The notes under the pieces: model-generated
What the model saw: only the letters and a program-made list of their open reading frames with translations
Told to the model about the DNA's origin: nothing
Databases searched by the model: none
In this document: positions 29,359 through 38,566 of the stretch, in pieces
Layout of the letters: every line of letters starts with the position of its first letter
Position numbering within the stretch: position 1 is the stretch's first letter
Translations under genes and position numbers: made by a program
Origin: an uncultured Pseudomonadota bacterium
GTDB lineage: Bacteria > Pseudomonadota > Alphaproteobacteria > RF32 > CAG-239
DNA: 59,051 bases
Direction of reading: 5' to 3'
Assembly: GCA_949300375.1 (NCBI GenBank)
Contig: CASGEB010000005.1
Coordinates: forward strand, 1-59,051

Positions 29359-30906
29359 ATGAGTAAAAAAGTTATGTTTTCAACCCACGGTCTGGTCGAG
29401 GGCGATTTTGCCTATAAGCTTGATGAATTGGGCTTTCCGACAGATGAGGTCGTTTCCAAAAAAGTTATTACCGGTCAAGATACCGGCGGACAGGTTTATT
29501 ATGTGAAAGCGCTGGCTTCCATTTATGACAAAGATTATGACGTCGATTTGGTAACCAGAAGAGTTGACCCGAGAATTTGCCCCCAATTCGGCGGCACGTT
29601 CAAAGATTTGGGGCCGGATATCAACTATACCGTTGAAAAACAATGGCATGAGGTTGATGCCGGATTGCATGGGCGGATTAAGAGTAATGTTCTGCGTGTT
29701 CCTGCCGGCGGAAATTTTGCTTTTGTGCCGAAAGAAGAGATTGTTCCTTTGCTTGGCGAGTTGATGGATAATCTGGTTGATTATTATAAAAAAGAAGGAA
29801 CTTATGAGGATATTGCCGTTGTTGAAGGACACTATCGCGACGGAATGCTGGCGGCGGCCATGTTGTGCGACCGGGTTGAGCATGATACCGGCAAACGTCC
29901 GGTTATGCTGGTTACCAGCCATTCTCTCGGTCATAAAAAATATGAACGCAATCTGCCGAAGTATCAAAACGGCGAGATTTCGGAAGATGTTTGGAAATGG
30001 CACAATTTTGAAGACCGCATTAAGCATGAAAAATACGGTTTTGACCAGGCGGACATTATTATTGCCACTTCTCCGGATGAGGAACGCCGTTTGGCAGCCG
30101 AGCCGTATCTGGTTGATACCAATAAAGTAACGGTTATCCCGCCGGGATATAACAGCATGTTGTTTAAGCCGATGGATGATGCTGCAAAACAGGCATTGAT
30201 GTCTGATTTTGTATATCATGATTTGGACGGTAACGAGCGCCATATCAATCTGAGCGGCAGAAAAGTCGTTTCTTCCCTGGGGCGTGTGGTTCCGGATAAA
30301 GGTTTTGTCGAGCTTTCCAGAACCATGAAAGAAATTATTGCGAAAGACCGCAACGTGATTTATATGGTCAGCGGCGAAAAGGGAAATCCGGTTACCGAAG
30401 AATGTAAAAAAGAATTGGCCGGGGTTATGGACAATGTTGTGTTCCTGCCTTCTTTGAACCAAGGGCAGATGGCTCAGGTTTACAATGTATCGTCAATTTT
30501 TGTTATGTCGAGCCTGAATGAGGCTTTCGGTATGGTGCCGATTGAGGCTATGGGCTGCAGAACGGCCGTAGTTGTCGGGCGCAGCGGTTTTAATGACTAT
30601 GCCCATTGCGCGGATATCAGAAACGATAACGAAGATTTCAGCAAAGCCATCGGTTTTTATGCTCCGTCACAGGAAGTCGACCGCCAGCGCCAGGTTAAAG
30701 CAATCTCTTTGCTTTTGAACAATGATGAACTCAGAGAGCAGGTTGCTCAGAACGGTTATGATTTTGTTTCCAAGAACCTGACCTGGCAGCAGATTGCCAA
30801 TAAGAAGAATATGCTTATCCGTGATGTTATACGGCAGAGAAATACCGAAAGGAGCAAAGTTTCCGGCGAAAATTTTTTTAGACGGGCCGTCGGTTACAGC
30901 CTGTAA
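29359..30906 (+). CDS. GT4 glycosyltransferase, sucrose-phosphate-synthase-like, 515 aa
   Basis: GT-B fold retaining enzyme. TGQDTGGQVYYVKALA (about 33-48) and VTRRVDPR are signatures of sucrose synthase, sucrose-phosphate synthase and mannosylfructose-phosphate synthase. GHYRDGMLAA and TSHSLGHKKYE follow, and the C-terminal E-x7-E is NEAFGMVPIEA near 396-406. It is monocistronic, with its own promoter and terminator. No sucrose-phosphate phosphatase is next to it. A role in compatible-solute synthesis is likely for the family but the exact donor and acceptor are open. Confidence 0.85.
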   Translation: MSKKVMFSTHGLVEGDFAYKLDELGFPTDEVVSKKVITGQDTGGQVYYVKALASIYDKDYDVDLVTRRVDPRICPQFGGTFKDLGPDINYTVEKQWHEVDAGLHGRIKSNVLRVPAGGNFAFVPKEEIVPLLGELMDNLVDYYKKEGTYEDIAVVEGHYRDGMLAAAMLCDRVEHDTGKRPVMLVTSHSLGHKKYERNLPKYQNGEISEDVWKWHNFEDRIKHEKYGFDQADIIIATSPDEERRLAAEPYLVDTNKVTVIPPGYNSMLFKPMDDAAKQALMSDFVYHDLDGNERHINLSGRKVVSSLGRVVPDKGFVELSRTMKEIIAKDRNVIYMVSGEKGNPVTEECKKELAGVMDNVVFLPSLNQGQMAQVYNVSSIFVMSSLNEAFGMVPIEAMGCRTAVVVGRSGFNDYAHCADIRNDNEDFSKAIGFYAPSQEVDRQRQVKAISLLLNNDELREQVAQNGYDFVSKNLTWQQIANKKNMLIRDVIRQRNTERSKVSGENFFRRAVGYSL

Positions 30907-30933
30907 TGTTTAACCAGGCGGCAGAAGAGTCCG

Positions 30934-30966
30934 AAAGCGGAAACTGAAAGGTTTCCGCTTTATTTT
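30934..30966 (+). terminator. Terminator of the SPS-like gene
   Basis: AAAGCGGAAAC (30934-30944) pairs perfectly with GTTTCCGCTTT (30951-30961), then ATTTTT. Confidence 0.88.
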
Positions 30967-31051
30967 TGAAGAGCATAATTTTAATTTGATTTTTAGAAAA
31001 AAGTGTAATAGTTTTAGGAAAATTGTAAAGATTTATAATAGTGAGGAAATT

Positions 31052-32308
31052 ATGGGAATTAGCGCGCTGCCGGTCAGAGGCACCAGAGATTATCTGCCGA
31101 AAGAAGTTTTGCTGCGGGATTATATTCAGGGAATTATTCTTGATACATACAGAAAGTTTGGCTTTCAGCGGATTAATACGCCGATAATGGAAGATATTGA
31201 GCGTTTGAACAAAAGCGACGGCGGCGAAAATCTCAGTATGATTTTTAAAATCCTTAAGCGTGGTCAGAAACTTGATTTGACAAAAGAAAATCTGTCTGAG
31301 GATGATCTGGTCGACAGCGGGCTGCGTTATGATCTTACTATGCCGTTGTCGCGCTATTTTGCCAATAACCGGCAGAATTTGACTCTGCCTTTCAAATGTA
31401 TTCAGGTTGACAAGGTCTTTCGGGCCGAACGTCCGCAAAAAGGGCGGCTGCGCGAGTTTTTTCAATGTGATATTGATATTATCGGTGATGCCTCTTGCAA
31501 TGCGGAAGCCGAGTTGATTTATGTTACGACTCAGGCTTTACTGAATATCGGTTTTGATGATTTTACCGTTCGGGTGAACGATCGCCGGATTTTGACGGAT
31601 TTAATCAAAGCTGCCGGTTTTGCCGATGATGATGTTCCGTCGGTTTGCATTAGCTTTGACAAGCTTGACAAAGTCGGGGCGGACGGTGTGAAAGCGGAGC
31701 TGCTGGAAAAAGGCTTTGTTCCGGCAGTGGTTGAAAAGTTTATGGAGATTATTGTCGGCAATGATTTGTCTGATCTTTCGGCTCTTGAAAAATTCTGCTC
31801 GGATGCGTCGGTGCCGGCAAATTTGAAAAAAGTGATTGAAACAATCAAGGCTTTGTCGGGCGGAAAATTTGATATTGTTTATGACAAATCTCTGGTGCGC
31901 GGTATGGGATATTATACCGGGATGGTGTTTGAGATTGTCAGCGCCAAGTTTGGTTCTTCGGTTGCCGGCGGCGGAAGATATGACAAGATGATCGGAAAGT
32001 TCTTGGGCGAGACTGTTCCGGCTGTTGGATTTTCTATCGGGTTTGAGCGTATTTGCGAAATTTTGAAAGAGAGCGGCTCGGTTGCGGCGCCGGAAGGCAA
32101 AAAGCTGGTTTTGGTTTATTCCGATATGGACGATTTTTCTGACGTTTTGAAAAAAACGGCGGAATTTCGGGCAGACGGATGGACGGTGAATATGCTAAAA
32201 CGCTCCAAGAAACTCGGCAAACAGCTTGATGCCATGGTAGAGAACGGGTATAAGTATTCTTTTACATTTGGGGAATCTGCCGAATTGAAAGAGCTTCAGA
32301 AAAAATAA
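31052..32308 (+). CDS. hisS: Histidyl-tRNA synthetase
   Basis: Class II aminoacyl-tRNA synthetase that charges tRNA-His. Motif 2 is FRAERPQKGRLREFFQCD at about 105-122, and the histidine-binding block LVRGMGYYTGMVFE is near 262-275, followed by the motif 3 region (AVGFSIGFERI). A C-terminal anticodon-binding domain completes the protein at 418 aa. ATG 31052 (MGISALPVRGTRD) has GAGG upstream and matches the family start. It ends at a terminator. Confidence 0.95.
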   Translation: MGISALPVRGTRDYLPKEVLLRDYIQGIILDTYRKFGFQRINTPIMEDIERLNKSDGGENLSMIFKILKRGQKLDLTKENLSEDDLVDSGLRYDLTMPLSRYFANNRQNLTLPFKCIQVDKVFRAERPQKGRLREFFQCDIDIIGDASCNAEAELIYVTTQALLNIGFDDFTVRVNDRRILTDLIKAAGFADDDVPSVCISFDKLDKVGADGVKAELLEKGFVPAVVEKFMEIIVGNDLSDLSALEKFCSDASVPANLKKVIETIKALSGGKFDIVYDKSLVRGMGYYTGMVFEIVSAKFGSSVAGGGRYDKMIGKFLGETVPAVGFSIGFERICEILKESGSVAAPEGKKLVLVYSDMDDFSDVLKKTAEFRADGWTVNMLKRSKKLGKQLDAMVENGYKYSFTFGESAELKELQKK

Positions 32309-32325
32309 AATTTTATGTTTTTTAT

Positions 32326-32351
32326 GCCCGTCCAAAGCGGGCTTTTTTTTT
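32326..32351 (+). terminator. hisS terminator
   Basis: GCCCG / CGGGC stem (32326-32330, 32338-32342) with a 7-nt loop and nine T. Confidence 0.82.
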
Positions 32352-32425
32352 GTGGGGAAAACAATCATTGCATTGACTGAATGTTTGCACTCTATTAATC
32401 TTAATTATTATTAATGGAGAAAAGA

Positions 32426-33358
32426 ATGGTTGAAATTTCGGTTATTGTTCCGGCATATAATGCTGAAAAATATTTGGAAAATACGGTAAGAAGTATTTTA
32501 AAACAAACGTTTAGCGATTTTGAAGCTATTTTAGTCAATGACGGGAGTGTGGACAAAACTCCGGATATAATGAACGCTTTGGCCAAAGAAGATAAACGGA
32601 TAACGGTTATTAATCAGGAAAACAAAAAACTTCCGGGAGCCAGAAATGCAGGAATGCGTGCGGCAAAGGGGAAATATCTTTATTTTGCCGATGCCGATGA
32701 TATTCTTCATCCGCAGCTTTTGGCGTTTTTATATCAGGCTTGTGAGAAGGAGCAGGCTGATTTTGCGTGTTGTAATTTTGTGGCCGTACCGGATGGCGTT
32801 ATGCCGGAAATTTCTTTTTATGACGATGGGTATAAGCCAGATGTTTTTGAAAATCCATTGAAATATATGTGTACTAACCGCAAAAAAGTCAGCAATAATG
32901 TCTGGACAAAACTTTACAGGACTGCGTCGCTGGACGGTTTGCGCTTTGCCGATAATCAGGGTGCGGAAGATTTATATTTTAATATATTGGCAATGCGGCG
33001 TTTTTCTAAAGGCGTGTTTGTTCCTTTGACTTTATATTATTATATTTTGTCTTCAGGCTCAATTACGCGCAAAGATTTTAAAGCAGAAAAGCTTTGTGTT
33101 CATATGGATTGTTATAAACGGCTGCAAAAAGATTTTGAAAACAACCCGGTTTTGTGGCGGCTTGTAAAGCACAGAATTATCAACCGCAGCTTTTACAGCT
33201 TGGTTAAAGCGGTTTCGGAACTGCCTAAAGAAAAAGCGCAGGAGTTGAAGGCTGTTTGGAAACCGCAAATCAGGGCGTTTAAAAAGGCCGGAATTATCGG
33301 AACGGAAGGTTTGTCTTTGCGCAAAAGGGTCAAACTTTTTTTCTTTATGCTTTTCTAG
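32426..33358 (+). CDS. Glycosyltransferase family 2, 310 aa
   Basis: GT2: ISVIVPAYNAEKYLENTV, LVNDGSVDKTPDI, LPGARNAGMRAAKG and the metal-binding FADADD near 88-93. A short hydrophobic C-terminus (KLFFFMLF) may touch the membrane. I start at ATG 32426 because GGAG lies 6 nt upstream; an ATG 12 nt earlier overlaps that site. Upstream is TTGACT at 32373 with only a poor -10 box. It is a paralogue of the next gene. Confidence 0.9.
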   Translation: MVEISVIVPAYNAEKYLENTVRSILKQTFSDFEAILVNDGSVDKTPDIMNALAKEDKRITVINQENKKLPGARNAGMRAAKGKYLYFADADDILHPQLLAFLYQACEKEQADFACCNFVAVPDGVMPEISFYDDGYKPDVFENPLKYMCTNRKKVSNNVWTKLYRTASLDGLRFADNQGAEDLYFNILAMRRFSKGVFVPLTLYYYILSSGSITRKDFKAEKLCVHMDCYKRLQKDFENNPVLWRLVKHRIINRSFYSLVKAVSELPKEKAQELKAVWKPQIRAFKKAGIIGTEGLSLRKRVKLFFFMLF

Positions 33359-33383
33359 CAATTAACAGTATTTGTTTTTGTTG

Positions 33384-33412
33384 TTGACCTGATTAAAAAC
33401 ATCGTCTAGCTT
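33384..33412 (+). promoter_or_regulatory. Promoter of the second GT2 gene in the trio
   Basis: TTGACC (33384-33389), 17 bp, TAGCTT (33407-33412). The leader is short, about 20 nt. Confidence 0.45.
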
Positions 33413-33439
33413 TAATTTTAAATATTAAAGAGAGGATGT

Positions 33440-34378
33440 ATGAAGATTTCGGTTATTCTTCCCGTTTATAATGTGGAAAAATATTTGGCGGCTTGTTTGG
33501 AAAGCATTGAAAATCAGAGCTTTAATGATTGGGAGCTGATTGCGGTCAATGACGGCAGTTTGGACAAGAGTGCCGATATTCTGAGGCAATATGCCGAACG
33601 CGATACGCGTATAAAAGTGATATCGCAGTCAAACAAAGGACTCGGCGCGGCCAGAAATGCCGGATTGAAGGCAGCAAAAGGCGATTTTGTCTGCTTTGTT
33701 GATTCTGATGATTATGTTCATCCGCAAATGCTGGAATTGTTGTTAAACGCTGCAGAAAAAGAAAATGCCGATGTGGCAATTGCATCATTCTGCAGCGAAG
33801 GGGAACTTTTTGCCGGAAAATATCATCTTGATAAAATAGAGCAGGAATGCGGCGATGCTGATGCCGGATATTATCTGCAAAATGTTCATAAGCTGAATTA
33901 CAGCGTTTATCCAAAGCTGATAAAACGCAAGTTGATTGGCAATTTGCGCTTTGGCGACTGGATTGGCGCGGAAGACTGGGGGTTTAACCTTGAGTTGGCG
34001 ATTAAAGGGTTTCATTATGTGAAGCTGTTTGTGCCTTTGTATGTCTATGTGATGAATGCCTCTTCAATATCGCATTCGCCGTTCAGTCGGAAAAAACTGG
34101 AAAGTTATTGTGCCGAGGCGGAATATTTTTATGAAAAATATCATGATGACGCGGTATTTGCGGTTTTGCGGAAACGTTTTTTCCGACGGATGGCTCTGAT
34201 GACAATCGGAGAAGCCCGAAAGCCCCAGAGCCGGTCGGAAAGGCGCAAGCTGCGTCGGGAATATGCGCCCAGACTGCTGCGGCTCTATAAAAACGGTGTG
34301 TTTGATATGCGTCAATTTTTGCTGAGGCAGAAAGTCAAGTTTTGGTTTTTTGTGGTTCGGGGAATGTTGAAAATTTAA
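33440..34378 (+). CDS. Glycosyltransferase family 2, 312 aa
   Basis: GT2: ISVILPVYNVEKYLAACLESI, AVNDGSLDKSADIL, GLGAARNAGLKAAKGDF and CFVDSDD near 91-97. The tail is basic with aromatic residues (KVKFWFFVVRGMLKI). It has GAGAGGA before ATG 33440. The close match to its neighbour suggests duplication. Glycan target unknown; probably lipopolysaccharide core or O-chain. Confidence 0.9.
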   Translation: MKISVILPVYNVEKYLAACLESIENQSFNDWELIAVNDGSLDKSADILRQYAERDTRIKVISQSNKGLGAARNAGLKAAKGDFVCFVDSDDYVHPQMLELLLNAAEKENADVAIASFCSEGELFAGKYHLDKIEQECGDADAGYYLQNVHKLNYSVYPKLIKRKLIGNLRFGDWIGAEDWGFNLELAIKGFHYVKLFVPLYVYVMNASSISHSPFSRKKLESYCAEAEYFYEKYHDDAVFAVLRKRFFRRMALMTIGEARKPQSRSERRKLRREYAPRLLRLYKNGVFDMRQFLLRQKVKFWFFVVRGMLKI

Positions 34379-34385
34379 GAAGTGT

Positions 34386-34412
34386 TTGACTATTAGTTAG
34401 GGGTGGTATAAG
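34386..34412 (+). promoter_or_regulatory. Weak promoter candidate of the GT92 gene
   Basis: TTGACT (34386-34391) and TATAAG (34407-34412), spaced 15 bp, which is shorter than ideal. Confidence 0.35.
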
Positions 34413-34448
34413 TTTTTTCTATCTTTTAACGGTCAGGATATAGTTTTT

Positions 34449-35336
34449 ATGAAAAAATTTTCGGCGTTTTGCAAATATTTTCGCTTGTTATTGAATAATT
34501 GGATTATCAGTCTGCTTCCTATCCGGAAAATGGAAAAGAAAAAGTATTATCTTTCTTTGTGTTCTATTTTTAAAAATGAAGGCAAATATATGAAAGAATG
34601 GCTTAATTTCCATTTGATTGTCGGATTTGAGCATTTTTATCTTTATAATAATTTTTCTTCCGACAATTATCAGAAGGTTTTGAAACCATATATTGAAAAA
34701 GGGATTGTTACCCTGATTGACTGGCCGTATCAACATGGGCAGATGGCGGCGTATAATGATTGTATCAGGCAGTTTCAGAATGAGAGCAACTGGATTGCCT
34801 TTATGGATTTGGACGAGTTTGCCGTTCCCTTGCAATACAGCGATGTACCCAGCTGGTTGAAAAATTATGAGAAGTTTCCCTGCGTCCTCGGGTTTTTCAA
34901 AGATTTTTCATCATCAGGACGTTTGAAAGACGATGAGGGCAAGCCGGTTATTGAGCAGTTTGTCGTTTGTTCCGATTTTGTTTCTCCGTCAATGTTTTTG
35001 AATACGGCCTGGGCAGGAAGAATAAAAGAATTCCGGCTTTCTCATTTTTGCCGGTTTAAATTCTTTAACAAGGTTTGCCCGGAAAACGCCGGTTTTTTGT
35101 GCCGCTGGCATAAGCAGCCGAAGAAGATAAGTTTTCAGTTTAATCATTATCACAGCAAGAGTTTTGAGTATTATGTCAGCAAGAAAATTCCGGGCGGTGA
35201 TGCTTTTAGTGCCAAAAACAGCTATACGTTGGAGCATTTTTATAAGAATGAGCAAAAGTGCGGACAAGTTGATTATAACGCATACCGCTATTTGGTTAAG
35301 CTGAAAAACTTTAAATTGGAAGATTATCAGGCTTAA
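34449..35336 (+). CDS. GT92-family glycosyltransferase, 295 aa
   Basis: The pattern LSLCSIFKNEGKYMKEWLNFHLIVG followed by FYLYNN and FMDLDEF (about 118-124) is that of glycosyltransferase family 92 (formerly DUF23). HYHSK and the basic region near 225-240 fit as well. The first 25 residues are hydrophobic-basic and may attach it to the membrane. Family members transfer galactose or related sugars; the substrate here is unknown. It has its own weak promoter and a terminator after it. Confidence 0.85.
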   Translation: MKKFSAFCKYFRLLLNNWIISLLPIRKMEKKKYYLSLCSIFKNEGKYMKEWLNFHLIVGFEHFYLYNNFSSDNYQKVLKPYIEKGIVTLIDWPYQHGQMAAYNDCIRQFQNESNWIAFMDLDEFAVPLQYSDVPSWLKNYEKFPCVLGFFKDFSSSGRLKDDEGKPVIEQFVVCSDFVSPSMFLNTAWAGRIKEFRLSHFCRFKFFNKVCPENAGFLCRWHKQPKKISFQFNHYHSKSFEYYVSKKIPGGDAFSAKNSYTLEHFYKNEQKCGQVDYNAYRYLVKLKNFKLEDYQA

Positions 35337-35361
35337 GTTAATTTTTTGTTCTTTTGTAAAA

Positions 35362-35400
35362 AAATCGTCTGCATCATTGGCGCGGGCGATTTCTTTTTTT
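35362..35400 (+). terminator. GT92 terminator
   Basis: AAATCGTC (35362-35369) pairs with GGCGATTT (35385-35392) with one G-U pair; seven T follow after one C. Confidence 0.7.
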
Positions 35401-35469
35401 GACTTTTGTTAGTAAATAATTTAAGTTTTGAAAATAAAATAATCATCAGGTATGTGAAATTGAGGAATC

Positions 35470-37731
35470 ATGAAAAAAGAACTTCTGGCACCGGCCGGGG
35501 ATATTGAAGCCGGTTATGCCGCCCTGTATTACGGGGCCGATGCGGTTTATCTCGGGTTGCAGCAGTTTTCGGCCCGGGCGACGGCAACAAATTTTAATGA
35601 AGAAAATCTGCAGGATTTTGTCGGCTATGCCCATCATTTGGGGCGAAAGGTTTTTGCCGCGGTTAATACGCTGGTGCAGGAAAACGAGCTTTCGGATTTG
35701 CTTGAGACGCTTGATGTCTGTTCGCGTTGCCAGGTTGATGCGGTTATTGTTCAGGATTTGGGAACGGCGCGGATTATCCGGGAGCAGTATCCGGAACTGG
35801 AAATGCATGCCAGCACGCAGATGGCCGTGCATAATAAAGAAGGGGCTTTAGCTTTGCAGCGTTTGGGATTTTCCCGCGTGGTAGCGGCGCGTGAACTTTC
35901 TTTGCCGGAAATTAAGGAAATTGCCGCTATTCCGGGGCTGGAAACCGAGGCTTTTATTCATGGCGCCTTATGCTATTCTTACAGCGGTTTGTGTTTGTTT
36001 TCCTCTATGGAGAGCGGCAAGAGCGCCAATCGCGGGAAGTGTTTGTATCCCTGCCGGGCGGTATTTTCCGGAGAGAGCGGAGAGCGGCATTATTTTTCGA
36101 TGAAAGATATGGCCTTGCAGGAAGACGTTTTGAAAATGCCGGTAACGTCTTTGAAAATTGAAGGCCGCAAGAAAACGGCTTTGTATGTGGCGGCCGTTAC
36201 CGATTATTACCGGCATATTCTGGACGGCGACTGTGCTGATGTGCGGAAAGAGGAACATATCCGGCAGATTTTTTCCCGGCCGTGGTGCAAGTTTCATTTT
36301 AACGGCAGAAACAAAGAGATTATTGACCGGAATTTTGTCGGACACAGGGGGCTTTTCATCGGTAAAACCGCCTCGGTTCAGAATGGAAATCTGACTTTAG
36401 TTCCCACACATAAAATTGCCCGGTTTGACGGTATTCAGATTGATGTTCCGGGAGAAGAAAGACCGTTTGGCTTTTCTTTGCAGAATTTGCGGGTTGGCGG
36501 AAAAAACGTTTTTGAGGCAGAGGCCGGAACGGCCGTGGAAATTCATCTGCCGCCCAAGGCTCCGGTCTTGAAAAAAGGATATAACGTCTATCTGGCTTCT
36601 TCAACAGCCGTTAAAGGCGCTTATCCGTATGAACATCCGAAAGCCGGCGCATATAAGACGCGGTATCCGCTGAATGTTGCCGTGAATATCAGAGAGGATA
36701 AAATAACGGCACAGGCGGAAGGTTTTGAGGCGGTACTTGAAGGAAAGTTTTTGCCGGCAGAGGCGCCCGGCAAGGTTGTTGAAGCGGTTGAAAAAGCTTT
36801 TGGAAAAACGGGAGATACACCGTTTGAACTGGCCGGTATCAGCGTTGAAAATCTGAACGGGCTTTTTGTGCCTGTTTCCCGGCTGAACGATTTGCGCCGC
36901 GCTTTGTACGGAAAGATTGTTTTGCCGGAAAAACATGGCGTACTGCCGGAAACGGAAGCCAGGATTTTGCCGCGCAAGAGCGGAAAAATCATTAAAACGG
37001 ACAAGGTTTCCAATCTCGGGCTTTTGGATTTTAGCGAGATTGACGAGTTTATTATTTTATTGTCGCCGGATTTTGATGCGGCGGATTTGAAAAAACTGCC
37101 CAAAAACAAAGTGCGTCTGGCCCTGCCGGCCGTATGCCGCCGTCCGAAACTGTTTGAACCGCTGATTGCCAGGCTTTTGGGGCAGGGGTATAAAAAATGG
37201 GAAATCGGAAATTATTGGGGGTTGTCGGTTTTGCCCCGGCACGGGATTGATTTGAGTTTTGACGCTCCGGTCTATATGATGAACAGCCAGGCTGTTCAGG
37301 AAGCTAAAAGCATTGGGGCAGGAAGGGTAACCCTGGCGCTTGAAGATTCTTTGCAGAACTGGCAGGAGCTGGCTCAGGTTTCGCCTTTGCCGGCGGTTTT
37401 TGTCGTGTATCAGGATGTGCCGCTTTTTACCAGCGCGGCCTGCATAAGGGATAATGACTGCAAAAATTGTCCGCGCGGGAAAAAATGGATGCCGCTGCAG
37501 AAAAACGGGGAGAAATATGCGGCGTTGTCGGAAAACTGCCAGATTATGCTGTTTGCCGAAAAGCCTTTTTGTGCTGCGGCGGAGGCAGCTTCAGTCAGAG
37601 CGGATTTTTATCGCGCCGATTTTTGTTATAAAGACTATTCTCCGGCAGAAGTCAAAAACGTTTGGGACTGCGTGATGAACGGGCGTGATGTGCCGGTTTG
37701 CCGCAAGGGAAATATTTTCCGCCGGATTTGA
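35470..37731 (+). CDS. U32-family protein (RlhA/YdcP-like), 753 aa
   Basis: The N-terminus ELLAPAGDIEAGYAALYYGADAVYLG is the U32 start, followed by ELEMHASTQ, FIHGALCYSYSGLC and a Cys cluster (GKCLYPCRAVF; C-terminal CIRDNDCKNCPRG) likely to bind Fe-S. U32 proteins act in tRNA or rRNA hydroxylation (TrhP, RlhA) and in ubiquinone synthesis (UbiU/V); this long version with the DUF3656-type middle is closest to RlhA, which modifies C2501 of 23S rRNA. The old name collagenase-like peptidase is misleading. Starts at ATG 35470; TTGACT at 35399 may be its -35 box. Confidence 0.85.
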   Translation: MKKELLAPAGDIEAGYAALYYGADAVYLGLQQFSARATATNFNEENLQDFVGYAHHLGRKVFAAVNTLVQENELSDLLETLDVCSRCQVDAVIVQDLGTARIIREQYPELEMHASTQMAVHNKEGALALQRLGFSRVVAARELSLPEIKEIAAIPGLETEAFIHGALCYSYSGLCLFSSMESGKSANRGKCLYPCRAVFSGESGERHYFSMKDMALQEDVLKMPVTSLKIEGRKKTALYVAAVTDYYRHILDGDCADVRKEEHIRQIFSRPWCKFHFNGRNKEIIDRNFVGHRGLFIGKTASVQNGNLTLVPTHKIARFDGIQIDVPGEERPFGFSLQNLRVGGKNVFEAEAGTAVEIHLPPKAPVLKKGYNVYLASSTAVKGAYPYEHPKAGAYKTRYPLNVAVNIREDKITAQAEGFEAVLEGKFLPAEAPGKVVEAVEKAFGKTGDTPFELAGISVENLNGLFVPVSRLNDLRRALYGKIVLPEKHGVLPETEARILPRKSGKIIKTDKVSNLGLLDFSEIDEFIILLSPDFDAADLKKLPKNKVRLALPAVCRRPKLFEPLIARLLGQGYKKWEIGNYWGLSVLPRHGIDLSFDAPVYMMNSQAVQEAKSIGAGRVTLALEDSLQNWQELAQVSPLPAVFVVYQDVPLFTSAACIRDNDCKNCPRGKKWMPLQKNGEKYAALSENCQIMLFAEKPFCAAAEAASVRADFYRADFCYKDYSPAEVKNVWDCVMNGRDVPVCRKGNIFRRI

Positions 37732-37759
37732 TGAGTTTGCCGCCGGGGAAGATTTTTTT

Positions 37760-37785
37760 TGAACCTTTTAAAAAAATAGTTCGTT
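37760..37785 (+). promoter_or_regulatory. ECF-type promoter of the sigma module
   Basis: TGAACC (37760-37765), 16 bp, CGTT (37782-37785). This fits the GGAAC-N16/17-CGTT rule of ECF sigma factors and would let the downstream sigma factor drive its own operon. A sigma70 reading (TTGAAC-N17-CGTTAT) is weaker. Confidence 0.55.
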
Positions 37786-37808
37786 ATACCTTATGTAAGG
37801 AGGTAAAC

Positions 37809-38066
37809 ATGGATGATATTTCTGCATTGTTGAAAGAAGCAAAACCGCTTTATTTTGCCAGAAAAAGGCGAAATAACCGGATTAAGGCTTTTGCCGGAAT
37901 GTTTGCGCTTGTTTTGATGTTCGGCGGTTTGTATCCCAGAGATTATGTTTATACAGAATATAATTTCGGCGATCTGGGACGAGAGATATATTTAACCGAA
38001 ACCGGATCCGTGATTGAAGAACTGGGGCTGCCCACTGATGAATTTGGTTTGTTGATGGTTGGATAA
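37809..38066 (+). CDS. Small membrane protein, putative anti-sigma factor, 85 aa
   Basis: Residues 1-28 are charged and cytoplasmic in character (DDISALLKEAKPLYFARKRR), one membrane segment is at about 29-42, and a 40-residue exported tail rich in Glu, Tyr and Leu follows. It sits directly before an ECF sigma gene, with ATG of the sigma following its TAA without a gap. By position it is likely an anti-sigma factor, though it is shorter than known ones and has no zinc motif. ATG 37809 has a perfect AAGGAGGT. Confidence 0.6.
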   Translation: MDDISALLKEAKPLYFARKRRNNRIKAFAGMFALVLMFGGLYPRDYVYTEYNFGDLGREIYLTETGSVIEELGLPTDEFGLLMVG

Positions 38067-38564
38067 ATGAAACAGATTATATTGGAAAACCGCAGCCGTA
38101 TCAGAGCGATTATCCGTAAACTGACCGGCTCAAACAATGAAGACATTGAACAGGAAGTTTATATCAAAACATGGCAAAATCTTGACAAGTATCAGGAGCA
38201 GGGGAAGTTTGCCCAATGGATTTCCACCCTTACGGCCAATGTTTGCAGAGATTATTTCAAATCAAAGCAATATCGGCAGAATGCGACGCAGGACGGCGAT
38301 GAAGAGGTTTTGGAGAAATGTTGCAGCAGCGTTTCAATGCCCGAGGAGATTGTTGATGCCAAAAAGCGTCAGAAAATTATTTTGAAAGCGGTTGATTCGC
38401 TGCCGAGAAAGCTGCGTCAGGTCGTCGTTTTGTTTGAATTTGAAGAAATGAGCTACGAACAGATTGCAAAAAAGGCCGGCGAACCGGTCGGAACGATTAA
38501 ATCCCGGCTGCATAATGCCAGGAAGATACTTAGTGAAAAGTTACAATGTTTAAAAGGAGAATGA
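38067..38564 (+). CDS. ECF sigma-70 family factor, 165 aa
   Basis: Region 2 is NEDIEQEVYIKTWQNLDKY...FAQWISTLTANVCRDYFK (about 23-70), and region 4 holds LPRKLRQVVVLFEFEEMSYEQIAKKAGEPVGTIKSRLHNARKIL (about 112-156), with its helix-turn-helix for the -35 box. There is no region 3, as in all ECF factors. It probably responds to envelope stress or metal, judged from the downstream Spy-like and His-rich proteins. Confidence 0.93.
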   Translation: MKQIILENRSRIRAIIRKLTGSNNEDIEQEVYIKTWQNLDKYQEQGKFAQWISTLTANVCRDYFKSKQYRQNATQDGDEEVLEKCCSSVSMPEEIVDAKKRQKIILKAVDSLPRKLRQVVVLFEFEEMSYEQIAKKAGEPVGTIKSRLHNARKILSEKLQCLKGE

Positions 38565-38566
38565 GT

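Noticed and set aside
29380..30462. Minus-strand open frame of 360 codons
   Set aside because: Antisense of the GT4 gene, low-complexity hydrophobic/aromatic product, no ribosome site.
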